The notes under the pieces: generated by a model
Database searches by the model: none
What the model was told of the DNA's origin: nothing
The model's input: only the letters and a program-made list of their open reading frames with translations
DNA from: Kingdonia uniflora
Taxonomy: Eukaryota > Streptophyta > Magnoliopsida > Ranunculales > Circaeasteraceae
Length of the DNA stretch: 64,000 nt
NCBI GenBank assembly: GCA_014058105.1
Contig: JACGCM010000018.1
Coordinates: 186,001-250,000 of the forward strand
Direction of reading: 5' to 3'
Translations under genes and position numbers: made by a program
Shown: piece after piece, positions 46,240-55,639 of the stretch
Layout of the letters: the number at the start of each line of letters is the position of its first letter
How positions within the stretch are numbered: the stretch's first letter is position 1

Positions 46240-46646
46240 CACCCCAACCCTTATTTAATCGGACAAGAATCTTCCTCAAAGTTTTACCGCGATGACACTT
46301 GAGGAGGATTTGGAGAGATGTATTCATAGTAAACAGTATTGTACAAAGTCTCAAAAGGGAACAGTTGATTATACTTTAATTTCTTTTGCAGATCATAGTG
46401 TGTTGGAAGACACAAGCCTCTCGCTAGAACTTCTTTTCTTCACTCGTGAAACTCGTCGCATTTCTCCTTAATTATGAGGAAGCGGTGGTACAATTACATA
46501 GGCTGATGATGACGCATTATATATTGCTTGAATATTTTGTTCATCCGGCTCCAAAAGTTCCCATGGACGACATCGAAAGTTGACGGTTCATTAACGCATT
46601 CCTTCCATTAAAGAGCAAGGGCGTTATCATCATTCCAACCGAACAT
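46240..46646 (-). pseudogene. SANT/Myb-like gene (type a), copy 3
   Basis: From ATG at 46646 on the minus strand: MFGWNDDNALALWWKECVNE, GNFWSRMNKIFKQY, IKEKCDEFHE, then KYNQLFPFETLYNTVYYEYI. The Trp spacing (W..DD.AL..W...., FW.R) is that of a SANT/Myb-like DNA-binding domain, clearer here than in the other copies. The last part aligns with the copy-1 gene (KYNQPFPFETLYN). It has two or three stops. It converges on the transposase. Confidence 0.65.
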
Positions 46647-46810
46647 CCTTAAATACATTGAGATGTTAAGTGAAAGGGGAATATGTAAAGGGGATAAAAA
46701 AATTTGGGGGGAGAATAGAAATGTTTTTGGGTGATTTTAATCGTGTTGGAGGGAAGAAGGTGAAGTGAATTGAGTAACAAAAGAAAACTAGCCGTTTCTA
46801 GCTGGGGGAG

Positions 46811-46920
46811 TCAGGCGCATAAGTTTTATGCGTATGATAACTTGTTTAAAATAGACATGCACATAAGGCTTTTGCGCATGAGAATGACATGTATGGGGTG
46901 CATAAGCCTTATGTGCCCAT
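46811..46920. repeat. Palindromic region upstream of the SANT-like gene, copy 3
   Basis: GCACATAAGGCTT (46859-46871) pairs with AAGCCTTATGTGC (46904-46916), and GCGCATAAGTTTTATGCG (46815-46832) is itself a dyad. It takes the position of the long hairpins in copies 1 and 2, next to a shared ACTAGCCGTT block (46787). Confidence 0.75.
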
Positions 46921-47010
46921 GCTTCAAACTCAAAACTTAAGCAGCAGGCTTGAAATTCAAGTATGAGATTAAAGTATTGAGGCTACTGCTAGAGGGTCTA
47001 AACTTGAATA

Positions 47011-48343
47011 ATCATATGTGTAGGCCTGACCTTAGGGGTGTGTAAGATGTACGATGGCACAGGGCCCAAACGATAAAAGGCTCGAAAAAAAAAATTGCCT
47101 AAGCCCTAGAAGAAATAAAATAAAATAGTATATTCTACATATAATAGATTTTAGCTTAGTTGGTTGATAGTTTTCGTAGTCTGTAAGGGGTTAGAGCATA
47201 TGTATTAGACTAAGCATTTACTTTTAAAATCAAATAGATAAAAAACCCACCTGCGTTTGACTCTTCATTTGAAATGCAAAACGCTTAATGTCAGCTTCTC
47301 TAGCCATAATTGAGGACATCTTTCGATAGCCAAAGACTACATGGACCACTTTATAAGAACCATTTTGATGAGTTGGCGGGCTGAATTACTTCACGCAAAT
47401 TAACATTGAGAAATGCAATATGATATCTCCAAGTCTATTTTATCACTTAATCTTTTATATTTCTTCCACAACCGTATAGAATATGATAGATGTTTGAACA
47501 ACCTAAATTTATCCCATATCTCAACTACTCTAGAGTCCAAGAAGATCAATCTTCCTTCATCAAAGTCTATAAATGGAGTCCTTCTCACAATACAAAGTAG
47601 CTTATTCTTGCCTTTTCTTGGAGGGTGAAATATTAATTAACAAACTAAAACTAAGTTTTCAAGTTTGTTTTGGTGGGAAAAGATATGGCTCAATCTAGAA
47701 TCTAGACTTCAAACAAATTATGGCTATTCTAGTATGGTTAACCCACAAAATTTGCCATTAAACACAACGCAAATAAAGTATGGCTCTCTATATTTGCTAA
47801 AACTAATGCAGATGCTCCAAAAAATTTAACACCTTACAACAACAACAAAATTTAGGCCCCATTTTAATTTTTGCATATGGCTTTCCAACTACCTGAGCTG
47901 GTTCTACATATGTGGTAAGTGCTTTTTAAGTATTTGAGATGAGTAATACTATTGAAAATGCTCTAAGCCGCATGGCCCAACTTCAAACTCTAAACTTAAG
48001 CATCAGGCTTCAAATTTAAGCCTGAAGCTTGAAATTCAAGTATTGAGGCTAATATTAGGGGCTCAATCTTGAATAATCATGTGCGACACCCGCTTGGTGT
48101 ATGCCTTAACTCCTTCTTACCTAAAGAAAAAAAATTCAAGTATTGAGGCTACTAGTGGAGATGCTCTAAACAACTACTCGAAAGTTTTCTTGCTGGGATG
48201 AATTAGGACTTAAAGTATGGAAAATGTGGTTTTGAAATTAAAACCTACCTATTTGATGGGATGCTCCAAACACAAGCATTTATTATGGTAGTGGAAAATG
48301 GCCAAGAAATCTATATGCTTAAACATTTATAAAATTAATATGC
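47011..48343. mobile_element. Debris of non-autonomous hAT- and Harbinger-type elements
   Basis: TAGGCCTGACCTTAGGGGTG (47023) and CAGGGCCCAAACG (47062) look like a hAT end. TTAGAGCATATGTATTAGAC (47191) and the inverted ATTGAAAATGCTCTAA (47951-47966) look like the two ends of a ~770-bp Harbinger-type MITE, and GTGGAGATGCTCTAA (48155-48169) like the right end of another that shares its terminal 100 bases with copy 3. The frames at 47400-47628 on either strand match nothing I know. Ends do not give clean target duplications. Confidence 0.45.
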
Positions 48344-48478
48344 TTAGAGCAACTCCAGCAGAAAGTTTAGGTTTGGGTATGGGCTTTGATAGGGGGCCCA
48401 CAAATAACCTAACCTACACCCAGCCTCTCCCATTAGTCAGTTTGGGTTTGTGACGTAGTTTTTTTTTCTTAACTGAAG

Positions 48479-48520
48479 TTCCTTTTATCGCGCGGTATTC
48501 CTTTTACCGCAGCTTCAACT
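48479..48520. repeat. Short hairpin upstream of the PMD gene, copy 2
   Basis: GCGGTATTCCTTTTACCGC (48495-48513) is a dyad, within TCGCGCGGTATTCCTTTTACC. CCTTTTACCGC recurs as CCTTTTTACCGC in the copy-2 inter-gene hairpin, paralleling the hairpin pair of copy 1. Confidence 0.7.
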
Positions 48521-48618
48521 GTTTTGATTTCTACATTCCAACTTGACTCATTCTTACATTTTACTTCCTTATCTCTCTCAATTTGAAGGTAAAAAAATTC
48601 AATTCCTTCAAAAATCAA

Positions 48619-50720
48619 ATGGAGATGCTTGAGGGAGACCCACACGCCAGTATATTACATGGGTTTTGAGTGACAAGAGATCCAGAGCGAGTCATAACTC
48701 GGTCGAGGTCTAGAAGGAAGAAAAAAAGAGTAGAATTTGAAGATGTACAGCATACTCAAACTATACACTCCTACCTGAAGAAAACTATCTAACCAGGTTT
48801 ATTGCCACTCTCTCAGACGATGTCAGTCATATCTATTACACTGGTAAGGAACTTACGGTAAGTTTTTGTTTAATTGTAAAATTGTTATTTCCGTAAATTA
48901 AGTGTTTGACAAAATGCTCCAATGAATAGAACCGGGATTCGATGCGTTTGCACGGCACATTTACTACAGTATTCAAAGTTTAAAAGGAGATTTCCACAAT
49001 TCTGACAATTAGGGATGCTGTGGTAAAGATATTCGGTAGCTTTATAGATATACGCTTGGGTAATTCCGATAATCGGCTAATTCAGGCACTAACAGAACGT
49101 TGGTGGCCGATAACGCGTACTTTTTTGTTCCCATGTATGGAGATAGGGGTTACTTCATTAGATTTCCATATACTGACATCATTGTCAATTGGTCGATATC
49201 CGATACAGGTGTCGTATGGCGATGCATGGAGTGTTTTATCTAATGCAAAGAAATTGCTTCCTCGTATTGAATCCAACAATATAAAGAGCGGGAATGTCAG
49301 CATTTCACATTTGAGGACATACTTGACAATTACAGATGATCAGGAGGATGGTATTACCATTGTTTGTGCTTTTATCATCTTCATGATGGGACATTATTGG
49401 TTCCAAACGGCTAACAACACCATCCCGCTTGGATATCTCGAGGCCGTGGCCAATTTGGATGAAGTTGTCAAATATGATTGGGGCTCTACTATTCTTTTTT
49501 CCCTGTACTATGGTTTGGTTACCGTAATTACGACCGGGGGTGCCATTACTAGATTTTCCTAACTTTTTGAGGTACACTAGCACTTTTTCCTTACAATATA
49601 CAAATCAAATATCTTCCAATAAACATCTTAAATATAATTTCTAATTACTTTTTATGTTGTTCCGAAATGTAGTAATGGTTCTAGGAGTATTGTGGGGTTG
49701 GTCACCCTATTGTCAAGGAAGAGGTTAAGTTCTAGCCCTATCTGCACCTCAGAGCATGGAAGAGGGGGAACATGAAGAAAACAAATGACCAAGCAGCCAA
49801 TTTGTTTATTCAACGCAAATACCACATTGACCACCGAACTATTAAGTCGATCAAGTGGCGACCTTGATTAGATTCTGCGGTGTCTGGTTTAGATGACGTA
49901 CGGACTGTGTCGCTCCTGTCTCGTAAGAGGATGTGACTTCAAGTCCCAAATGGAAACTGCGAGTATTACTTGGGGGATAGATATTGGAGGTAGTTGAGTG
50001 GCACTATGGGTATTCCTTTGGATCCTCCGAGAGATTTATACCTCATACTATGCTAGCAAAACTTATAAGGTAGGCCACCTATTGACATATTTCCAGAGGA
50101 TGGGGAATATAGATCTATTCTGACTCACTGCATTCAGGGATGGTATTATACTCATGGTGGTTACATCAGCAGGGGTTCATAGCTTATCCCAAGACTTTAG
50201 TTTGCCTTGCGAGGAGGAGGAGACAGACCCAAGGTGGCACATAGAGTAGACAGGGAGGCGTGAGATGTTCCCATCCACCACTTGAGGCACCCACTACCCA
50301 TGTCTTCCTCATACATCACAGAGGAGTTGTGGCACCTGACTCATGGTATGTGGTGACTTTGCCTTACAGAGTCTACGCGAGACTCCCATACGAACTTGGA
50401 GTTGACTGATGAGCTTGCTACTGCCACAGGCACATAAACAGTATAGATGATCAGCCATATTCACATGTAAGTAATTTATTTATGTATTTTTTTTCTTAAT
50501 AACATATTTTTTTGTCAAAATCTAAATAAATTTTATTTATCATATTCAAGACCTACATCTGAGGAGGAGGCATGAGGTACGGGTGGTACCGCTACCACCT
50601 GGTGGTAGTATGAGGATGAGGCAGTGGACCCATGAATTTGGTATGTAAACTAGGGGAGCCATTAGTGGCCGTAGAATGCCGTGTACTAGAGATGATACTG
50701 GCCCATCTCAGTAGATAAAA
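48619..50720 (+). pseudogene. Plant mobile domain (PMD) gene, element copy 2
   Basis: Starts MEMLEGDPHASILHGF at 48619, matching the copy-1 start. After an intron, a 180-codon open stretch (49020-49562) covers most of the PMD: VKIFGSFIDIRLGNSDNRL, RWWPITRTFLFPCMEIGVTS, SLSIGRYPIQV, ISHLRTYLTI, FIIFMMGHYWFQTANN, LGYLEAVANLDEV, YDWGSTILFSLYYGL, TTGGAITRF. Family members show the same 'ETHTFHLP.GE.T', 'G.P', 'GG...F....N.V...YL', 'W.SA.L..LYR.L' sequence pattern. A second exon (about 49680-50460) gives FALNKQ-opposite strand WF*EYCGVGHPI, HIDHRTIKSIKWRP and the C-terminal tail with stops. Stops are confined mainly to the second half. The protein's role is unknown; in Arabidopsis, PMD proteins MAIN and MAIL1 affect TE silencing and gene expression. 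Confidence 0.8.
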
Positions 50721-50959
50721 GTATTTTTGATGTTTTTGTAGACGTAATCTTTTATTGTAAACATCAGTGTTGAACAATTTCTATTATAGAATTTTGTTTC
50801 TCTATATAAGTACTTGTACTACCTGATGTCACATTTATTTATATAAATCAATATTAATCAATTTATTTTGATTCTTGAATTTAAATAGAAATGCAATTAT
50901 AATTCTTAAAATAGTAATTCTACGCACGAAATGAAACTCAAAAAAAATACAATTACACT

Positions 50960-51412
50960 TAATTTATCGTTCACGACTGATGTAGGGATTAAAAAAAAGA
51001 CCATTCAGTAAGGGGGAGCGGATCCCGTCCATAGTTGGAAAGTTGGTATTTATCTGGAAACTCATCAGGCGGGACGTAGTTCTGGTAAACAAATATTACA
51101 TAGAATTTTGAACGTGAACGGTTGGTTATATTTCTCATACCATTCATCTTTGACTTCGTAGAGAATATAGGCTAGTGGAATACCTCTGACCCATCTATCA
51201 ATACCCTTCCATATCTCAAGAAACTCATCACATTTAGCCTTAAGAATATTCCACCTATTGTATAAATTTCCAAGAGGTTATTGAAGTTCCGTGTATTCCC
51301 TAGATTTAACATAAACTCTATTCCATAATTGATTGAAGTTGAGTTGTCAAAGAGGTCGATTATCAGCAAAATACTGCAAAGACGCGGCCAGGGCGGTCTT
51401 TATTCTAGCCAA
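50960..51412 (-). pseudogene. SANT/Myb-like gene (type a), copy 2
   Basis: Minus-strand blocks LYNRWNILKAKCDEFLEIWK and DRWVRGIPLAYILYEVKDEW, then KYNQPFTFKI, align with copy 1 and copy 3. The start near 51412 (GGTATTTGGCTAGAATAAAG) corresponds to 'FGWNED' but the Trp is a stop. Heavily frameshifted; converges on the PMD gene and is divergent from the transposase. Confidence 0.6.
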
Positions 51413-51567
51413 ATACCACCAAAGAATCCTGTGTTATGGCAGAAAAACTTGGCATTATTAAGTTTAAGTAGAGGACTTGTTATTAGATCATCTCCAACCA
51501 ACATATATATAAAGTAAAAAGTAGCCGTTGTGATCTAAAACTAGTTGTTGTGATGGACCCACCAGAG

Positions 51568-51664
51568 GAAGTAGCCGTTGTTGGAAATTATTGGAGACAG
51601 TGGTAAAAGAAACACAGTAGTGTCCTTTTTACCGCTGCCTCCACTAATTTCTAACAACTACTTC
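51568..51664. repeat. ~46-bp-arm inverted repeat between the gene pairs, copy 2
   Basis: Left arm 51568-51615 starts GAAGTAGCCGTTGTTGGAAA; right arm 51620-51664 reverse complemented starts GAAGTAGTTGTTAGAAATTA. Arms meet at AACAC/GTGTC with a 4-base spacer. Position equals the copy-1 hairpin but the sequence is largely different except for the TAGCCRTT and GGTAAAA/TACCGC parts. Upstream, GTAGCCGTTGTGA and CTAGTTGTTGTGA repeat the arm start. Confidence 0.9.
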
Positions 51665-51750
51665 TTCTTTCCCCTTTTATACTTCTCTGTTCTGAAGAAA
51701 GTTATTCCCCCTTCATCGTCAATACCCTTCTCTCAACTCCACAGCCTCAA

Positions 51751-52948
51751 ATGTCTTCCTCATCATACTATTCATCAATTGATGATCCTCTACATGTATT
51801 ATCCTCCTCCTTTGACAATCTTATGTTTGATTGTACGGCCATAATTTGTGTTCTGTACCAAAATGCTATAAACATAGTAGTACATGATGCAACTTCGAGT
51901 TACGACGGGAGTGCCATGGGCCGTTAGGATAAGAGAAAGAAGCGAGATTTCCCATTGGGGCATTACATCATTATATGGGACTACTTCAAGCCAGGGTGCA
52001 CATATCAGCCGAACAAATATTAGTGATGTTTTCGTATGAGTAGACACATGTTTATGTGAATATTTGATACAGTCATTACACATGATCATTACATTGCTCA
52101 AAAACCTAACAATACTGGTATAATGGGGATATCACCATACCAAAAGGTTGTCACGGCACTACATTTCCTAAGATACGGTGTTGTGGTTGATCTTGTTGAC
52201 GAGTATATCCGAATAGTAGAAAAGAAAATCTTGTTAAGTATGGAAAGGTTTTGTGTTGCGGTTATATAAAGTTTTGGCACGATCAATTTACTGGTCATTA
52301 CCCCAAGGCAACACTGATTCCTGAAGTGGTAGCTTCCCACGACCTTTGGATTTGGCATACTTTTTTTTGGTTACCAGGGTTTAACAATTATATCAATATC
52401 CTACAATAATCACATTTTTTCACTGACCTGGCCGATGGTTTCGCCCCGCCTTGTAATTATGTAATTGCGGGAAAAGCTTATGATATGAGGTATTACCTAG
52501 CGCATGCATATACTCCAAATGGGGAGAACTTGTCCAAACCATGTCCAATCCAGTTATAATGAAACAAAAATTCTTTGCTCAACAACAAAAAAGTTGTCGA
52601 ATATACATAAAATGAGCATTTGGGATTTTACAATCACGGTTCAATATTGTAAAAAATCTGGTTAAATTGTCGAAACCTGAGGTTTTGAACAATGTCATGA
52701 AGGCGTACGTAATAATACATAATATGACCATTGAAGAGGAATGAGGTTTATTCCTATCATACTTAGTCTACAATCTGGCCGATCCCTCAACTATAGAAGG
52801 CGAACGGTTCAATATTGTATGCGAACGTGAAACAATAGAATCTTTTATATAAAGTATGAACCGCATTCGAAGTTGAGAACTGCACTTTGATCTAAAGGAT
52901 GATCTAATCAAGTATTTGTGGGTCGTGAAGGGAAATCTTCAAACCTAG
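51751..52948 (+). pseudogene. PIF/Harbinger transposase, copy 2, broken
   Basis: Starts MSSSSYYSSIDDPLHV at 51751. Recognisable: FRMSRHMFM, TVITHDHYIAQKPNNTGIMG, ISPYQKVVTALHFLRYGVVV, DLVDEYIRIVEKKILLSMER, ASHDLWIWHTFFWLPG, DLADGFAPPCNYVIAGKAYD, LAHAYTPNG, FGILQSRFNIV, NNVMKAYVIIHNMTIEEE and a LI.YLWVVKG end. These follow the standard order of plant Harbinger (IS5-like) transposases. The segment with the first catalytic Asp (DC.HW) is deleted near 52280, the second is NNYIN instead of ..ND.N, and the Glu motif reads K-stop-AFGILQ. So the DDE triad is lost, plus several stops. Confidence 0.9.
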
Positions 52949-53213
52949 TACTCCATTTCTTGTATTATCTGAGTATTCCTGATGTAATTTAATGTTTCTT
53001 GTCGTACAAGTTTATTAAACAATAAATAAATATTATATTAATATTATATTTGTTTTAACACAATATTCTCGGAAATAAACATTTCGAATTTAAGATTACA
53101 TTCTTCAATAGCAAAGTACATTATTCAAGCGATTACATTATTGGAAGGTAAACTACATTCTTGGAAAGAATACTTCTATATACAGCATAGTTAAATTATA
53201 TTTCATCACCACT
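52949..53213. other. AT-rich spacer between converging genes, copy 2
   Basis: Contains repeated ACATTCTT/TACATTATT motifs like the corresponding copy-1 spacer at 7861-8118. Probably 3' untranslated region. Confidence 0.5.
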
Positions 53214-54671
53214 TCAAGTACCTGGTCCGCCCCTCTTGGCCAGACGTTCCATAACCTCAGTTTACCTTTACAGATAGTATTACAGTTGATATCCAGAAAG
53301 ATTACTCAGGTCTTTCTCTATGATTTTGGGATCTTTCCTTGCTTGCTCGAAATCTATTTTGGCTTGTCATTGCTGATTTGCTTCCGCTCTTCTTCTTTCC
53401 TTTTCTTCTTTCGCTTGTCTCTTCTCCAATCGTAGTTCATCCAATATTGTTTGGATACCGCTACCAGATGCAATAACACCATCCAAAGCCTTTTGTATTG
53501 CAAGATTCTTTCTAAAGAGTTTTTGGTTGATAGGCCTACTTCTACCCTTATACAATGAACCATCTAATTCATAATTTTAGCCCACAGATTGAGGTTTAGG
53601 TAGGTCGTCAGAGTCATCCGATAGATTGTTTGATTCAACCGAGTTCCCCAAAGAAGAATTGTTTGATGTTCTCCTGGCTACATTTCTTAGTACATTCCCT
53701 GCATGGTTTAACCCATCATCCTTTAGGTTAGTCCATCGTAGTTTTTGCGCAAAGATCTTATACGCCTTACGGCATTTGAAGTCATTACCGTCATTCTTAC
53801 CTTGATAGATATTGTGAGCATCGTTTTCCTACAATTTGCAAAATTACCAAATAAAAATAAATAACGTTTATATCCAAGAAAAATAAACGACATTGAGTTA
53901 AAAAAAATTAGAGCGTACCCGATCTTCTTCAGTTTTCTTACTGTCTTGCCGAAATTGTACTTGAGCAACTATCCCCTTGACGCCATACATTGTGCATTAA
54001 AGGGATGCCACTGAGCTTTGGTTGACCCACTTGATCATCACGTGGGGCACTCAGGGTCTCATTTAAAGGCAATGTTGACCTTTTGATAGAAAGTGAAACC
54101 CTTTGTGCAGCGTACTATCTGGACATAAGCTGTTACTCACGCCCCTGCTTGACACGTTAAGACTGCATCCATCCAATGTAGTCTAGCATCATCCATCTAG
54201 CCCAAAAACTTAGTATCTTATGGAACTTGCATGCTTTGCCTTTATTTTGCGTGTGTTATTTTCCTTCTTCTTTTTCTTTTCTTTCTTGGGCGTCGCTGCT
54301 TCAGCAGGTATTGACGCATTTGAGTCACTTTGATTGTGTTGAGTAGATGCACCATTCCTTAGGGAGTTCTAAAAGTTATTTGGAGGTTGAAAACCTTAAG
54401 GTTGAGTGAGCGAATAAGGTTGATAGTACGGGCTAAATGCCTGAGGTTGCGGTTGAGAGAGTATAAATAGATTTTGATACTATCCTCTAAAGGTATCCCC
54501 TTATGATATGCTAAATGGAGGTAGGGTCTGTGATTGGAAATGAGATTAGTTGTGGTAGAGGTATGAAGTGAATTGTGATGATGGGTGCTGAGAGAATGGT
54601 GTTGAAGGTGGGTTATAGGATGATGGGCTGGACGGTGTGGAGTTATTACTGCAGGTGCTGGAGTTTGCCAT
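53214..54671 (-). pseudogene. SANT/NAM-associated-like gene (type b), copy 2
   Basis: From ATG 54671 on the minus strand: MANSSTCSNNSTPSSPSSYN, a Pro/Ser/His-rich start, Gln/Pro stretch, then a Lys/Glu patch KKEKKKKKENN, a poorly preserved Myb-like middle, an intron about 53915-53828, DAHNIYQGKNDGNDFKCRKA, and a C-terminal coil LDELRLEKRQAKEEKERRRA followed by MERLAKRGGPGT. This is the arrangement of plant NAM-associated/Harbinger second proteins. Two short open frames at 53354-53563 cover the coil. It converges on the transposase and ends ~200 bases inside the right terminal repeat. Several stops. Confidence 0.65.
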
Positions 54672-54888
54672 TTGGAGAGAGCGTAAAGGTTCTTCTCTAT
54701 GCTATGCAATTGGGTTTGGAAGAGAAAAGGTAGCCAGGGAGTGCTCAGGGAAAAATAATTGAGTTTGGCATGTCCAGCTGGCAAACCTAAACCCAAAATT
54801 TAACTGTTGGGAGGTTAAAATTATGGGTTTGAGTTTGAGTTGACAAACCCAAACCCAAACCCTGTTAAAGATACTCTTAGTGGTACCC

Positions 54889-55165
54889 AGGGCCGGTACT
54901 AGAGTTTTGGAGGCCTAAAGCGCACCCAAAAATGATACCCTTATTATTTTAAAAAAATTAATATATAAAAGCATAGAAACAATTAGGTGCAATATTTGAA
55001 GAGGGACAAATTTGATTTAAAGTCATGTCCTGCAATATCATTGCCCTAGTATTTATTAACCCAAGAATTATGACATATTCATAGTGAGGAAGTAGAGTTC
55101 GCACATTTAGGTATATTATTTGTTGTCCACAAATCATTTAACATCCTTCAAATATTTCTAATATA
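54889..55165. mobile_element. Left end of a hAT element
   Basis: CAGGGCCGGTACTAGAGTTT, then TGGAGGCCTAAAGCGCACCC, is a standard plant hAT terminus. No right end or duplication is seen before the LTR at 55168, so it is a fragment, possibly cut by that LTR. Confidence 0.55.
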
Positions 55166-55167
55166 AT

Positions 55168-55607
55168 TGTCACGCCCCAAAATCCAGTAATCGATAGCTA
55201 GACCAATTACAGAGATTCGAGGATGTGCAGGTCGGGGAATCCAAAGATTTGCCCCACGAACAACCAAGCCGTAGATAAATTCTGGCCCAGTCACTCACAA
55301 TAGTATCATAACAGAGTAATAAGGAAAAACAGAAACAGCGGAAGACTAAGATAACAATTTCTAAACGTAAGATTCTACAAACCTCTACGCAGCAAGCCTC
55401 ACAGTAATAACTGGACAATAAGCCTCCAGCTCAGCTCCCCAAAGATTACCACAGTAGCAACTAAATCTAAAACAACCTGCCACTGAAAGGGGGATGCGAG
55501 AGTGAGCAAACAACTAGCTCACTAACTCCTAAGAATAGCTAAACTATTATGCTAACTAATGAGATAGATATAATAATGATAATAGGATATAATAATATCT
55601 AATGATA

Positions 55608-55639
<32 letters not shown>

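Larger units (their letters stand above)
45261..47010. mobile_element. Truncated PIF/Harbinger element, copy 3
   Basis: Contains the C-terminal half of a Harbinger transposase (+), a type-a SANT-like gene (-) converging on it, and palindromic sequence upstream of the latter. The left part, including the transposase N-terminus, is missing. The right end near 46980-47005 (TATTGAGGCTACTGCTAGAG) matches the end of a non-autonomous relative at 48141-48166. No PMD gene is present. Confidence 0.7.
48347..54876. mobile_element. Complete 6.5-kb PIF/Harbinger-like element, copy 2, with PMD cargo
   Basis: Terminal inverted repeats: left GAGCAACTCCAGCAGAAAGT..GGTTTGGGT and right, reverse complemented, GAGTATCTTTAACAGGGTTT..GGTTTGGGT. 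TTA occurs on both sides (48344-48346 and 54877-54879). Inside are, in order, PMD gene (+), SANT-like gene a (-), long hairpin, Harbinger transposase (+), SANT/NAM-associated-like gene b (-). Plant Harbinger elements normally carry transposase plus one Myb/SANT protein in 3-5 kb. The extra 3 kb here is the PMD/SANT-a pair. The element has stops and deletions in every gene, so it is inactive, but its outline is intact. Confidence 0.85.

Noticed and set aside
47400..47628. Overlapping open frames on both strands
   Set aside because: No recognisable protein; region is bordered by MITE-like ends and reads like non-coding TE interior.
54359..54796. 145-codon minus-strand open frame
   Set aside because: It is a Pro/His/Thr-rich alternative frame over the N-terminus of the SANT/NAM-like gene b; the frame starting MANSST matches the other copy.
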